Assembly: GCA_964533945.1 (NCBI GenBank)
Contig: CAZHPA010000006.1
Location: 11,053-75,052 of the forward strand
Source: CAZHPA01 sp964533945
GTDB lineage: Bacteria; Bacillota; Clostridia; Lachnospirales; WRBF01
Direction of reading: 5' to 3'
DNA length: 64,000 nt
The notes below the pieces were generated by a model that was not told where the DNA came from, ran no database searches, and saw only the letters and a list, made by a program, of their open reading frames with translations. The translations under genes were made by a program, and so were the position numbers. This document shows positions 16,814-25,793 of the stretch, one piece after another; the stretch's first letter is position 1; every line of letters begins with the position of its first letter.

Positions 16814-18469
16814 TTGAATTACAAAAAGTATAAACCATATCCTAAAATGAATATGGCAAATAGAAAATGGCCCGACAACATAATTACTAAAGCTCCTATT
16901 TGGTGTAGCGTTGATTTAAGAGATGGTAATCAAGCGCTTGAAGTTCCAATGACATTAGACCAAAAAATTGAATTCTTTAATTTTTTAGTTAAAATAGGGT
17001 TTAAACAAATAGAAATAGGCTTTCCGGCAGCTTCGGAAACAGAATTTAAGTTTACAAGGGAATTGATTGAAAAAAATTTAATTCCCGATGATGTAATAGT
17101 TCAAGTTTTAACACAATCCAGAGAACACATAATTAAGAGAACATTTGAAGCGCTTGATGGTGTTAAAAAAGCTGTTGTTCATTTATACAATTCAACATCA
17201 AAGCTTCAGCGAGAAGTTGTTTTTGAAAAAGGCGAATCGGAAATAATTGACTTGGCAGTCTATGGCGCTAATACAATGAAGGAATTAGCCAAAAAATATG
17301 GGGAAGAACGCTTTATTTTTGAATATTCGCCGGAAAGCTTTACAGGAACAGAGCCAGAATTTGCAGTTTCAATATGTAATGCTGTTTTAGATGTTTTAAA
17401 ACCTGCAAGTCAAAATAAAGTAATAATAAATTTGCCTGCAACGGTTGAAATGTCTACGCCTAATATTTTTGCAGACCAAATAGAATATATGTGTTCTAAG
17501 CTAAAGTATCGTGACAACATAATTGTTAGCGTTCATGCCCATAACGACAGGGGAACAGCAGTTGCGGCAACAGAGCTTGGAATTATGGCAGGAGCAGACA
17601 GAGTTGAAGGAACGCTTTTTGGAAACGGCGAAAGAACGGGAAATGCTGATATTTTAACTTTATCAATGAATTTATATTCACAAGGAATTGACCCTTTAAT
17701 AGATTTATCTAAAATTGACCAAGTTGTTGAAATATATGAACGCTCAACAGGATTAAGTGTTCACGAGCGGCATCCATATGCTGGGGAATTGGTATATACA
17801 GCTTTTTCCGGTTCTCATCAAGATGCAATAAGCAAAGGGCTTGCAAAATTAAAAGGCGACATTTGGGAAGTTCCATATTTGCCTATAGACCCTATTGACG
17901 TTGGAAGAACATACGACCCCATAATTAGAATTAACAGCCAATCGGGCAAAGGTGGAATTGCTTTTATATTACAGCAAGGCTTTGGATTGCAAGTTCCTAA
18001 AAGAATGCTTGCAGATTTTAGCATTGCCGTTAAAAACGCATCCGACCAAAACAATCAAGAATTAACTTCTGAAAATGTTTCTTTGCTGTTTAAAAACGAA
18101 TATATAAATTTAAATAACTATATTTCGCTAATAAAATATGATGAAAGTGCAAACGGTGAAACAAGAATTTCAGCTGAAATAGCAGTTGAAAGTAAGCTAC
18201 GCCAAATAGCAGGCGTTGGAAACGGGCTTATTAGCGCTTTTTGCAACGCATTAAAAGAAAGCCTTTCTATTGAATTTGAAGTTGTTAATTATAGTGAACA
18301 TTCATTAGATTATGCATATGGCACAAAATCAAGAGCGATAACATATATAGAAATTGTTGACCAAAACAAAGTATCATATTTTGGAGCCGGCATTAGCCGA
18401 AATATTAGCAAATCTTCAATTAGAGCCGTTGTTAGTGCAGTTAACAGAATGATAAAATCTTCTAACTAA
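16814..18469 (+). CDS. leuA: 2-isopropylmalate synthase
   Basis: First committed enzyme of leucine synthesis: condenses acetyl-CoA with 2-ketoisovalerate. 551 residues, the length of the longer (type 2) LeuA. The HMGL-like barrel shows VDLRDGNQALEVPM (catalytic/metal region, about residue 35), EIGFPAAS, and the metal motif VHAHNDRGTAVAA (about residue 240), then the C-terminal LeuA allosteric domain (from about residue 430). TTG start after GGAGGGG. It stands alone; the other leucine genes are not in the window. Confidence 0.95.
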   Translation: MNYKKYKPYPKMNMANRKWPDNIITKAPIWCSVDLRDGNQALEVPMTLDQKIEFFNFLVKIGFKQIEIGFPAASETEFKFTRELIEKNLIPDDVIVQVLTQSREHIIKRTFEALDGVKKAVVHLYNSTSKLQREVVFEKGESEIIDLAVYGANTMKELAKKYGEERFIFEYSPESFTGTEPEFAVSICNAVLDVLKPASQNKVIINLPATVEMSTPNIFADQIEYMCSKLKYRDNIIVSVHAHNDRGTAVAATELGIMAGADRVEGTLFGNGERTGNADILTLSMNLYSQGIDPLIDLSKIDQVVEIYERSTGLSVHERHPYAGELVYTAFSGSHQDAISKGLAKLKGDIWEVPYLPIDPIDVGRTYDPIIRINSQSGKGGIAFILQQGFGLQVPKRMLADFSIAVKNASDQNNQELTSENVSLLFKNEYINLNNYISLIKYDESANGETRISAEIAVESKLRQIAGVGNGLISAFCNALKESLSIEFEVVNYSEHSLDYAYGTKSRAITYIEIVDQNKVSYFGAGISRNISKSSIRAVVSAVNRMIKSSN

Positions 18470-18499
18470 ATATATTAGAAAATTTGCTTTAAAAATAAA

Positions 18500-18556
18500 A
18501 CTCGCAAACCCTACAGTACGATATATGTCGTATTTGTGGGGTTTGTTTTGTTAATG
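18500..18556 (+). terminator. Terminator after leuA
   Basis: CAAACCCTACA pairs with TGTGGGGTTTG (one G-T pair), with an inner TACGA/TCGTA stem, followed by TTTTGTT. Confidence 0.75.
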
Positions 18557-18661
18557 TGTCTTATTTTTGCCCATTAAAAATAAAATTTTGTTTGCGTTAT
18601 GTAAAAAGTTATGCCAAAATAAAAGTATAATTATAAACTAAAGATAGCGAGCTGATTAAAA

Positions 18662-20377
18662 ATGTTATTAAAAAATTTAATTGACGTTGCTTCAGGAAGA
18701 AAAAAAGCAGCGCTTGTTTTAAAAAATTGTCAAGTTGTTAATGTTTTTACACAAGAAATTTTGAAAGGAGATATTGCCATTGAACAAGGATTTATTGCCG
18801 CAATTGGCAACTATGACGGCGAAACTTGCATTGATATGCAAAATAAATACGTTTGCCCTGGCTTTATAGACAGCCATGTTCATATAGAATCATCAATGGT
18901 AATACCGTCGCAATTTGCAAAAGCAATTGTTCCTCGTGGAACTACAACAATAATTGCAGACCCTCACGAAATTGCCAATGTTTGCGGAATTGAAGGCATA
19001 AACTTTATTTTGGAAGACAGCAAAGACTTGCCGCTTGACGTTTATATTATGCTTCCGTCTTGTGTTCCGGCTACACCTTTTGAAGATTCGGGCGCTGTGC
19101 TTGATGCAGAACACCTTAAAACTTTAATTCAAAATGAACGTGTTAAAGGCATTGGCGAATTTATGAATTATCCGGGAGTAATTAATGCAGCAAGCGACGT
19201 TATGGAAAAGCTTGAAATTGCAAACGGCAAAATTATAGACGGACACGCCCCACGAATTAGCGGACAAGATTTAGCGGCATACGTTGCTTCTGGAATTAAA
19301 ACAGACCACGAATGCACAACAGCTGAAGAAATGCTTGAAAAATTGCGTCTTGGAATGTATATTCAAATTAGAGAAGGAACAACAACAAAAGATGTTAAGC
19401 AATTAGTTAGAGTTATAACCCCGCAAAATTTAAGAAGATGTCTATTTTGCACAGATGATAGACATGCCGAAGACATTTTAGAACATGGGCATATAGATAA
19501 TAACATTCGTGTTGCAATTAAAAGCGGACTTGAACCCATTGCCGCAATAACTGTTGCAACGCTTAATGTTGCCGAATGCTATGGCTTAAAAGACAGAGGG
19601 GCAATTGCATCAGGATATAAAGCAGATTTAGTTGTAATAGACGATTTACAGCAATTTAATGTTTTAGAAGTTTATAAAAATGGCGTAAAAGTTTGTGATG
19701 AATCGTTTAATGTATCAGCACAGCAACAAAACATTCGCAACTCCGTTTTAAATACAGTAAACTTTAAGCAGCTTTCTCTTGAATCGTTAAAGCTTAAAAT
19801 TTCATCTAATGATGCTAAAGATAAAGCTTTAGTAATTGGGGAAATTAAACCGGGCAGTTTAATTACACAAGGAGTAATGCGTCAAGTTAAAACTAATAAC
19901 GGCTTTTTTGAATACGACAAAGACAGCGATGTTTGCAAAATTGTAGTTGTTGAAAGGCACAAAGCAACAGGCAAAATAGGTCTTGGGCTTATAGAAGGGT
20001 TTGGCATTAAAAACGGAGCAATTGCTTCAACTATTGCTCACGATTCCCATAACATAATTGCCGTATCAGATAACGACAATGACTTACTTTTAGCAATAAA
20101 CACACTTAAAGGCGACGGAGGAATTGTAATTGTTGGAAACGGAGTTGTTTTGGGGCATTTACCACTTCCTATTGCAGGGCTTCTTTGTGCTAAATCTATT
20201 GAAGAAGTTAGTCAAATTACTGAAAATATGCTAAAAACGGCATATTCGCTTGGGGTTAACAAAAATATTAGCCCATTTATGTTTTTGTCTTTTATGGCTT
20301 TGCCCGTTATTCCTTCTTTAAAAATTACTTGCCGTGGGCTATTTAATGTTGAAAAATTTGAGTTTGAAAGTATTTAA
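18662..20377 (+). CDS. ade: Adenine deaminase
   Basis: Converts adenine to hypoxanthine plus ammonia for purine salvage. 571 residues, the amidohydrolase form. The metal site motif GFIDSHVHIESSM is near residue 68, DPHEIANVCG near 101, CTTAEEMLEKLRLGMYIQIR mid-protein and CTDDRHAEDI near 263; the C-terminal adenine-deaminase domain (from about 400) contains GLIEGFGIKNGAIASTIAHD. A single-gene unit bounded by terminators; the Shine-Dalgarno site is weak (AGCGAG). Confidence 0.95.
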   Translation: MLLKNLIDVASGRKKAALVLKNCQVVNVFTQEILKGDIAIEQGFIAAIGNYDGETCIDMQNKYVCPGFIDSHVHIESSMVIPSQFAKAIVPRGTTTIIADPHEIANVCGIEGINFILEDSKDLPLDVYIMLPSCVPATPFEDSGAVLDAEHLKTLIQNERVKGIGEFMNYPGVINAASDVMEKLEIANGKIIDGHAPRISGQDLAAYVASGIKTDHECTTAEEMLEKLRLGMYIQIREGTTTKDVKQLVRVITPQNLRRCLFCTDDRHAEDILEHGHIDNNIRVAIKSGLEPIAAITVATLNVAECYGLKDRGAIASGYKADLVVIDDLQQFNVLEVYKNGVKVCDESFNVSAQQQNIRNSVLNTVNFKQLSLESLKLKISSNDAKDKALVIGEIKPGSLITQGVMRQVKTNNGFFEYDKDSDVCKIVVVERHKATGKIGLGLIEGFGIKNGAIASTIAHDSHNIIAVSDNDNDLLLAINTLKGDGGIVIVGNGVVLGHLPLPIAGLLCAKSIEEVSQITENMLKTAYSLGVNKNISPFMFLSFMALPVIPSLKITCRGLFNVEKFEFESI

Positions 20378-20392
20378 TTATTAAAGTTAAGG

Positions 20393-20420
20393 CTGAACGG
20401 CTTGTAGCCGTTCTTCTTTT
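20393..20420 (+). terminator. Terminator after adenine deaminase
   Basis: GAACGGCT / AGCCGTTC stem with a 3-nt loop, followed by TTCTTTT. Confidence 0.8.
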
Positions 20421-20454
20421 GCTATAGTTAAGTAAACGCTAAAGGAGAATAAAA

Positions 20455-21330
20455 ATGGAACCACTTATACTTAAAAACGTAAGCAAGAAGTACAAAGACT
20501 TTGCGTTTGACAACGTAAGCTTTTCTGTTTCAAGTGGGGCAATAATGGGGTTTGTTGGGGAAAACGGAGCAGGAAAAAGCACGGCAATAAATTTAATTTT
20601 AAATTTAATTAAAAGAGATAGCGGGGAAATTTTTGTTTTGGGGAAAGAAAGCAAAACACAGCTAGAAAGCGCAAAAGAAAATATCGGTGTTGTTATGGAT
20701 ACGTGCTATTTCCATGATTGCCTAAATGCTAAAAGCGTTAATGCTATACTAAAAAGTATTTACAAAACATGGAATGAATCTAAGTTCAAAAAATATTTAA
20801 AAGAATTTTCGCTGCCCGAAAACAAAACCGTTAAAGAATATTCTAAGGGCATGAAAATGAAGCTTTCAATTGCCGCTGCCCTTTCCCATGACAGCAAGCT
20901 ATTAATTTTAGATGAAGCAACAAGCGGACTTGACCCCATTGTAAGAGATGAAATATTAGACATTTTGCTCGAATTTGTTGAAAATAAAACTAATTCAATT
21001 TTAATTTCGTCCCATATAATAAGCGATTTAGAAAAAATATGCAATTACATTACTTTTATACATAAAGGTAAAGTTATTTTCACATCTCAAAAAGATGAAC
21101 TTCTTAACAGCTATGGAATAATTAAATGTTCGGAGCAAGACTTAGTGCAAATAAGCAGCGAATACATAGTTGGCGTTCGCAAAGGCTTGGTTAATTCTAA
21201 TAATTCTAATATAGAAGCATTAGTTTTAAAAGATAAAATTAGCAAAATGTTGCCCGAACCCGAAAAAATAGCAATTCAAAAAGCAACGATTGAAGAAATA
21301 ATGCTATATCACATTAAAAAGAAGGTGTAG
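20455..21330 (+). CDS. ABC transporter ATP-binding protein (ABC-2 type)
   Basis: 291 residues. Walker A GENGAGKST (about residue 36), signature region YSKGMKMKLSIAAAL, Walker B LLILDEATSGLDP and switch His in LISSHIISDLEKI. The degenerate signature (YSKGM in place of LSGGQ) and C-terminal extension (about residues 215-291) are typical of YtrB/BcrA-like ATPases working with ABC-2 permeases. The GntR regulator that often precedes this pair is not present. It is followed 3 bp later by its permease. Confidence 0.9.
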   Translation: MEPLILKNVSKKYKDFAFDNVSFSVSSGAIMGFVGENGAGKSTAINLILNLIKRDSGEIFVLGKESKTQLESAKENIGVVMDTCYFHDCLNAKSVNAILKSIYKTWNESKFKKYLKEFSLPENKTVKEYSKGMKMKLSIAAALSHDSKLLILDEATSGLDPIVRDEILDILLEFVENKTNSILISSHIISDLEKICNYITFIHKGKVIFTSQKDELLNSYGIIKCSEQDLVQISSEYIVGVRKGLVNSNNSNIEALVLKDKISKMLPEPEKIAIQKATIEEIMLYHIKKKV

Positions 21331-21333
21331 GAT

Positions 21334-21954
21334 ATGAAAGGGCTAATTTATAAAGATTTATTAATTATAAAAAAACACTCTGGTATTTTTATAGCACTAT
21401 CATTATTTTATATTATTATGGGAATTATGAATGAAAGCGTTTCGACGTTTGCCGGATTTGTTTCTATTATTTGCGCAACATTTCCAATAACAACACTAAG
21501 CTATGATGAAAAGGCGTATTGGGATAGGTACGCACTAACAATGCCTATTTCGCGTAAAAATTTAGTTCTTTCTAAATATATTTTAGGTATTTCATTGTCT
21601 TTTGCGGCTTTTGCTTTAAATGTTATATTTCAGCTTATATTAGGCACACAAACAATACAAGAAACTTTGCTAACTTCTGGTTTGTTTTTTGCCATTGGTT
21701 TAATAATTTTAGATATTAATTTAGTAATTATTTTTAAGTACGGAGTTGAAAAGGGAAGGATTTTAATGCTAGGTGTACTGCTTGCCCCAACGGCGATTGT
21801 AATGTTTGTATCAAAATTAAATAAAGTAACCCCGCAAAATTTGGAACAAATATTTAAATTGTTGCCTTTTATTGTGCCTGTTGGGCTTATTTTATTAACA
21901 ATTGCTTCAATTGCAGCATCTATACATGTATACAATAACAAGCAAATATCATAG
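21334..21954 (+). CDS. ABC-2 family transporter permease
   Basis: 206 residues with six hydrophobic segments (IFIALSLFYIIMG; TFAGFVSIICATFP; LGISLSFAAFALNVIF; LLTSGLFFAIGLIIL; LMLGVLLAPTAIVMF; LPFIVPVGLILLTIASI). KGLIYKDLLIIKKH at the N-terminus and YDEKAYWDRYALTMPISRKN after segment 2 are typical of ABC2_membrane_5 permeases. AAGGTG sits 8 nt upstream of the ATG. Substrate unknown. Confidence 0.87.
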   Translation: MKGLIYKDLLIIKKHSGIFIALSLFYIIMGIMNESVSTFAGFVSIICATFPITTLSYDEKAYWDRYALTMPISRKNLVLSKYILGISLSFAAFALNVIFQLILGTQTIQETLLTSGLFFAIGLIILDINLVIIFKYGVEKGRILMLGVLLAPTAIVMFVSKLNKVTPQNLEQIFKLLPFIVPVGLILLTIASIAASIHVYNNKQIS

Positions 21955-21956
21955 AG

Positions 21957-22690
21957 CAGCCAACCACCCCAAACTTAGCTAGAAGCTTGTAGCTAATATT
22001 TAAATTACCGCGTACGGCTAATTGACTGCAGCCCTTCGGATATTTTAAGAAGCAGTGTTGTCTGCAGATGCGAAGTATCTACAAGCAACACAAATAAACT
22101 TATTACGAGTTTTACGATTCTTTTTATCTATATGCCCACAATTTGGGCAAGTTCTTGAAGTGTTTCTAGGGTCTACAAAAACAATAGGCACTCCTATTAT
22201 TTTTGCTTTATATTCTATAAACTGACGCAATTGATAAAATGCCCAAGAAGAATGTTTTAATCTCTGCGCCTTTTTAACCGTTTTCTCAGTACGTGTGCGT
22301 ATTCCTTTTAAATCTTCTAAAGGCTATACCACATTGAGTGCCTTTGGCTTTTAAAACAATCTTTTTTGATATGATATGGTTAATATCTTTAGCAAAACTT
22401 TTTTCTTTTTTACTTCTCTTTTTAAGAAGACGTTTTGCAGATTTTGTACCTTTAGCTTGAAGCTTTTGGCGAAGTTTATTATGTCTTTTGCGAATAGAAT
22501 TTAGTTTACTTCCCGAAAATACTTCTTCTGTGCTGTCAACAGAGCTTCTAATAAAATTTTAAAAATATTACGGCTTCCTCCTTGCGGCTAAAGATTGGGC
22601 TTTAGCTGTTGAAATGTTGTGGTAACATATTCGCCCACCTAAAGGGGCGAGAGAATTCCTCACGGTGGTTAAAACCATTTAAGTTAATAC
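21957..22690 (-). mobile_element. Degraded IS605/IS1341-type tnpB element
   Basis: On the minus strand TnpB can be followed in pieces: KLNSIRKRHNKLRQKLQAKG ... KDINHIISKKIVLKAKGTQ (about 22340-22540), a frame change, EDLKGIRTRTEKTVKKAQR, then HSSWAFYQLRQFIEYKAKII and the zinc finger RTCPNCGH ... FICVACRYFASAD (22045-22230). The usual ADYNAA has become ADNTAS followed by a stop, and the N-terminal ~150 residues are gone. A 22-bp imperfect palindrome (21975-21996) lies at the 3' end; stems CGCCC/GGGCG and GCTAAAG/CTTTAGC lie at the 5' end. Inactive. It occupies the gap before sbcC. Confidence 0.85.
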
Positions 22691-22691
22691 C

Positions 22692-22720
22692 TTGACAACA
22701 ACAATCGACAAATGTATGCT
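22692..22720 (+). promoter_or_regulatory. Sigma-A promoter of sbcC
   Basis: TTGACA, 17 bases, TATGCT, ending 58 bp before sbcC and just outside the tnpB relic. Confidence 0.6.
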
Positions 22721-22778
22721 ATAAGTAACTAAATTCGATTTGTGAAAAATTTATAAAAAACTGAAGCAAGGTGTTAAA

Positions 22779-25700
22779 ATGAAACCTATAACTTTGAAAA
22801 TAATGGGATTAAATAGCTTCGAGGAACAGCAAACAATTGACTTTGAAAAACTTGCTGCCGCAAAGCTTTTTGGAATATTCGGTTCAACGGGAAGCGGGAA
22901 ATCAACTATAATAGATGCAATAACTTTAGCTTTATACGGTGAAATTGCAAGAAGTGACTCTTTAAAAAGCAAGAAGCAATTTATTAATGCAAACAAGCAA
23001 TCGGCATATGTTTATTTTGAATTTGCGCTGCACGATAAAACATATGTTATAGAACGAAGCTATAAATATAAAAAGAATGAAGCTACGTTAAGCATTATTA
23101 GGTTTTATGAAAAAGGCGGCAATGTTATTGCAGATAAAGCGACGGATGCCAAAAAACAAGTTGAAAAAATAATCGGGCTTGAATACAAAGAATTTTTGCG
23201 CTCTGTAATTTTGCCCCAAGGAAAATTCCACGAATTTTTATTTTTAGAAGGCACCGAAAGACGCAAAATGCTTGAGAATATTTTTGATTTAGAGCTTTAC
23301 GGAGAAGCTCTTAGAAGTAAAGTCTCAGAAGTTTATAAAAAAAATTATGAAAAACTTGAATCTTGCCGAGAAAGGCTTGAAGAACTTAAATGCATTTCGG
23401 AAGATGAAATTGAATCAAAAAAGATTCAACTTGAACAAAAGCTTGAACTTTGCAAAGATTTAAATAATAAACTAAAATCGCTTTCAAGCGAAGAAGAAAA
23501 ACTTGTCAGCTTAAACAGTGCATTAGAAGAACTTAACACTCTGTTTGAGCAAATGATAGAGCATAAAAGCCAGCAGCAATATATATGCAAACTAGAGGAA
23601 GATATAAAAAAATCTGAAATTGCTTCCAAAATTAAGCCAATAGCAGATGAAGTTTTATCAATAAAAGAAAGGCTTGAAAACAATATTAAAAGCTTTGAGC
23701 AACAAAATAACATTTTAGACCAACTTAACATTCAAAATAACAAGCTTTCGCAAAAATTAGAGGAAGCAAGGAAATTAAGGGAACAACAACAGCCCGTTTT
23801 AATAAAAAAAATAACAGATTTGCAATCTGTTTTAAAGCTAGACGAGCAAAAGCAAAAAGTCGAAAAACAACTTAACACTTTAATGTCAAGTTATAGTAAA
23901 TGTAAAACTAGAAGCGGCAACTTAGATAAAGAAGTTAAAAAATCAGAAGATGAAATAGACCCAATTGTAAAAAAACTAGAAAGCATTAAAAATCGCAAAA
24001 TCCAAATTAAAGTTTCCTATGAGTATAGAACGCAAGTTAATGATGCGCTAAATATTAGCAAAAAGATTTTAGAATTAGAGCAATCTATAAACAAGAAGCA
24101 ACAGCTAATTAAACCCGAATTGCTTGAACAAATTTCTATTTTGGAAAAAGAAGCCGAACAAAAAAATGCTTTAATTAAACATTTGCAAATGGAGCAAGGA
24201 GCAGCATTTTTAGCGGCTCAATTAAGCCAAGGGGATACATGCCCTGTTTGTGGTTCAACTATATTAAAAAATATTGCTAAACTTGACCAAGATTTTAGCA
24301 AGCTTTTGCAAAAAGAACAAGAGGAATTAAACCAAATTAATAAAAAGCTTCAAGAACAAAAAGTTAATTCTGAAATTTCAAAGCAAACCGAACAGCTTTT
24401 ACATAGCGATTATGAACAGCTTAAAGAATTAAAAGAAGCTTTAAGTAACATTAATCTTCCGGCTTGCGGAATAGAAAATATAGAAAATATAAGCCGTCAA
24501 ATAATTAACCAAGACAAAGAACTTGCAAAACTTGAAACCGAACAAGCCAAGCAAGAAGAATTAATTTTATGCAAGGAAAAAGAACTTAGAGTTAAAATGC
24601 AAAATCAAAACGAAATTACAACAGAAATGCTCATTTTAGAAGCAAATATGGAAAACAAAAAAGAGGAAATTAAAAGCCTGGAACATAAAATTAAGGAAAT
24701 AACAGGGCAGCCTAATTATTCTATTAAAGAACTTTTAGATATGGCAGAAAGCGAACTTTTAAGTATAAAACAAAATGCCGAAAACTTAGAAAGCAAGTTT
24801 AAAAAATCGCAAACCGAACTGCAACTTCACCAAACATCAAAAGCAACGTTAAATACAACAATTAATATTTTAGAAGAAACATACGCAAAACAGCAGCAGC
24901 AACTTGACTTAGCACTACATGAAACAGAATATAGCGATGCTAACTTAGTTATTTCCTTTTTACTTGACAACGTGGAAATTTTGCGTCAAAATGTTAAAAA
25001 ACACTTTGAAAAAGAAAGCTTTATAAAAAACAATATAGAAAGAGTTACTGAAATACTCAATTCAAAAGATTTTGAAATAAACTCCGAAAACATAAAATCA
25101 AAACTTGCAGATGTTAGTTTAAATGTTTGGAAATTAAAAAACAGCATTTTGGAAATTAATAAAAAAATTAAAGATACAGATAAAGAAGCAATAATTTTAG
25201 AAGCAAATATTAATGATATGATAAAAAAGCTTGAAACCAAAAAAGAACTTGAAGAAAAAAGAAAAACTCTTGAAAATAAAACTAACTTACTAAAACAGCT
25301 TGATAGTTTGTTAAAAGGCGGAAAATTTATTAAGTTTGTTGCACAACAGCATTTAAAATATGTTGTTTTTGAAGCTTCTACCAGACTTATGAATATGACC
25401 GCTAATAGATATTCTATAAAAACTAACAGTGAATCGGATTTTTTGATATGCGACTACATGAATGGAGGAAAAGAACGTTCGCCGAAAACGCTATCCGGCG
25501 GCGAAATATTTATGACATCGTTGTGTTTGGCATTGGCTCTTTCTTCAAAAGTTCAGCTTAAAAATAATGCGCCCCTTGAGTTTTTCTTTATGGATGAAGG
25601 TTTTGGGTCGCTTGATGAAAAGCGACTTAATGTTGTTTTAAATTGCCTTGAAAGCCTAAAGCACGAAAACATGACTATAGGCGTTATTAGTCATGTTGAA

Positions 25701-25784
25701 GAATTAAAAGAGCGCATACCTTCAAAGTTAATTGTTGAAGAAGCGGTTTTGGGCAAATGCGGCACAAAAGTTAGCTATTATTAG
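22779..25784 (+). CDS. sbcC: Exonuclease SbcCD ATPase subunit SbcC
   Basis: 1001 residues, an SMC-like ATPase that with nuclease SbcD trims hairpins and protein-blocked DNA ends. N-terminal ITLKIMGLNSFEEQQTIDFE and Walker A FGSTGSGKSTIIDA; long coiled-coil arms (about 180-480 and 500-830) broken by the zinc hook CPVCG at about residue 487; C-terminal signature LSGGE and Walker B FFFMDEGFGSLD. The protein looks intact. Its usual upstream partner sbcD is missing here. The downstream gene follows after 9 bp. Confidence 0.94.
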   Translation: MKPITLKIMGLNSFEEQQTIDFEKLAAAKLFGIFGSTGSGKSTIIDAITLALYGEIARSDSLKSKKQFINANKQSAYVYFEFALHDKTYVIERSYKYKKNEATLSIIRFYEKGGNVIADKATDAKKQVEKIIGLEYKEFLRSVILPQGKFHEFLFLEGTERRKMLENIFDLELYGEALRSKVSEVYKKNYEKLESCRERLEELKCISEDEIESKKIQLEQKLELCKDLNNKLKSLSSEEEKLVSLNSALEELNTLFEQMIEHKSQQQYICKLEEDIKKSEIASKIKPIADEVLSIKERLENNIKSFEQQNNILDQLNIQNNKLSQKLEEARKLREQQQPVLIKKITDLQSVLKLDEQKQKVEKQLNTLMSSYSKCKTRSGNLDKEVKKSEDEIDPIVKKLESIKNRKIQIKVSYEYRTQVNDALNISKKILELEQSINKKQQLIKPELLEQISILEKEAEQKNALIKHLQMEQGAAFLAAQLSQGDTCPVCGSTILKNIAKLDQDFSKLLQKEQEELNQINKKLQEQKVNSEISKQTEQLLHSDYEQLKELKEALSNINLPACGIENIENISRQIINQDKELAKLETEQAKQEELILCKEKELRVKMQNQNEITTEMLILEANMENKKEEIKSLEHKIKEITGQPNYSIKELLDMAESELLSIKQNAENLESKFKKSQTELQLHQTSKATLNTTINILEETYAKQQQQLDLALHETEYSDANLVISFLLDNVEILRQNVKKHFEKESFIKNNIERVTEILNSKDFEINSENIKSKLADVSLNVWKLKNSILEINKKIKDTDKEAIILEANINDMIKKLETKKELEEKRKTLENKTNLLKQLDSLLKGGKFIKFVAQQHLKYVVFEASTRLMNMTANRYSIKTNSESDFLICDYMNGGKERSPKTLSGGEIFMTSLCLALALSSKVQLKNNAPLEFFFMDEGFGSLDEKRLNVVLNCLESLKHENMTIGVISHVEELKERIPSKLIVEEAVLGKCGTKVSYY

Positions 25785-25793
25785 GAGGGCTTA

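Noticed and set aside
16748..16814. T-box or leucine leader before leuA
   Set aside because: The leader after the promoter is only ~30 nt and holds no T-box motif or Leu-rich peptide.
18480..18661. Purine riboswitch before adenine deaminase
   Set aside because: Only a terminator and AT-rich DNA are visible; no conserved purine-aptamer loops were found.
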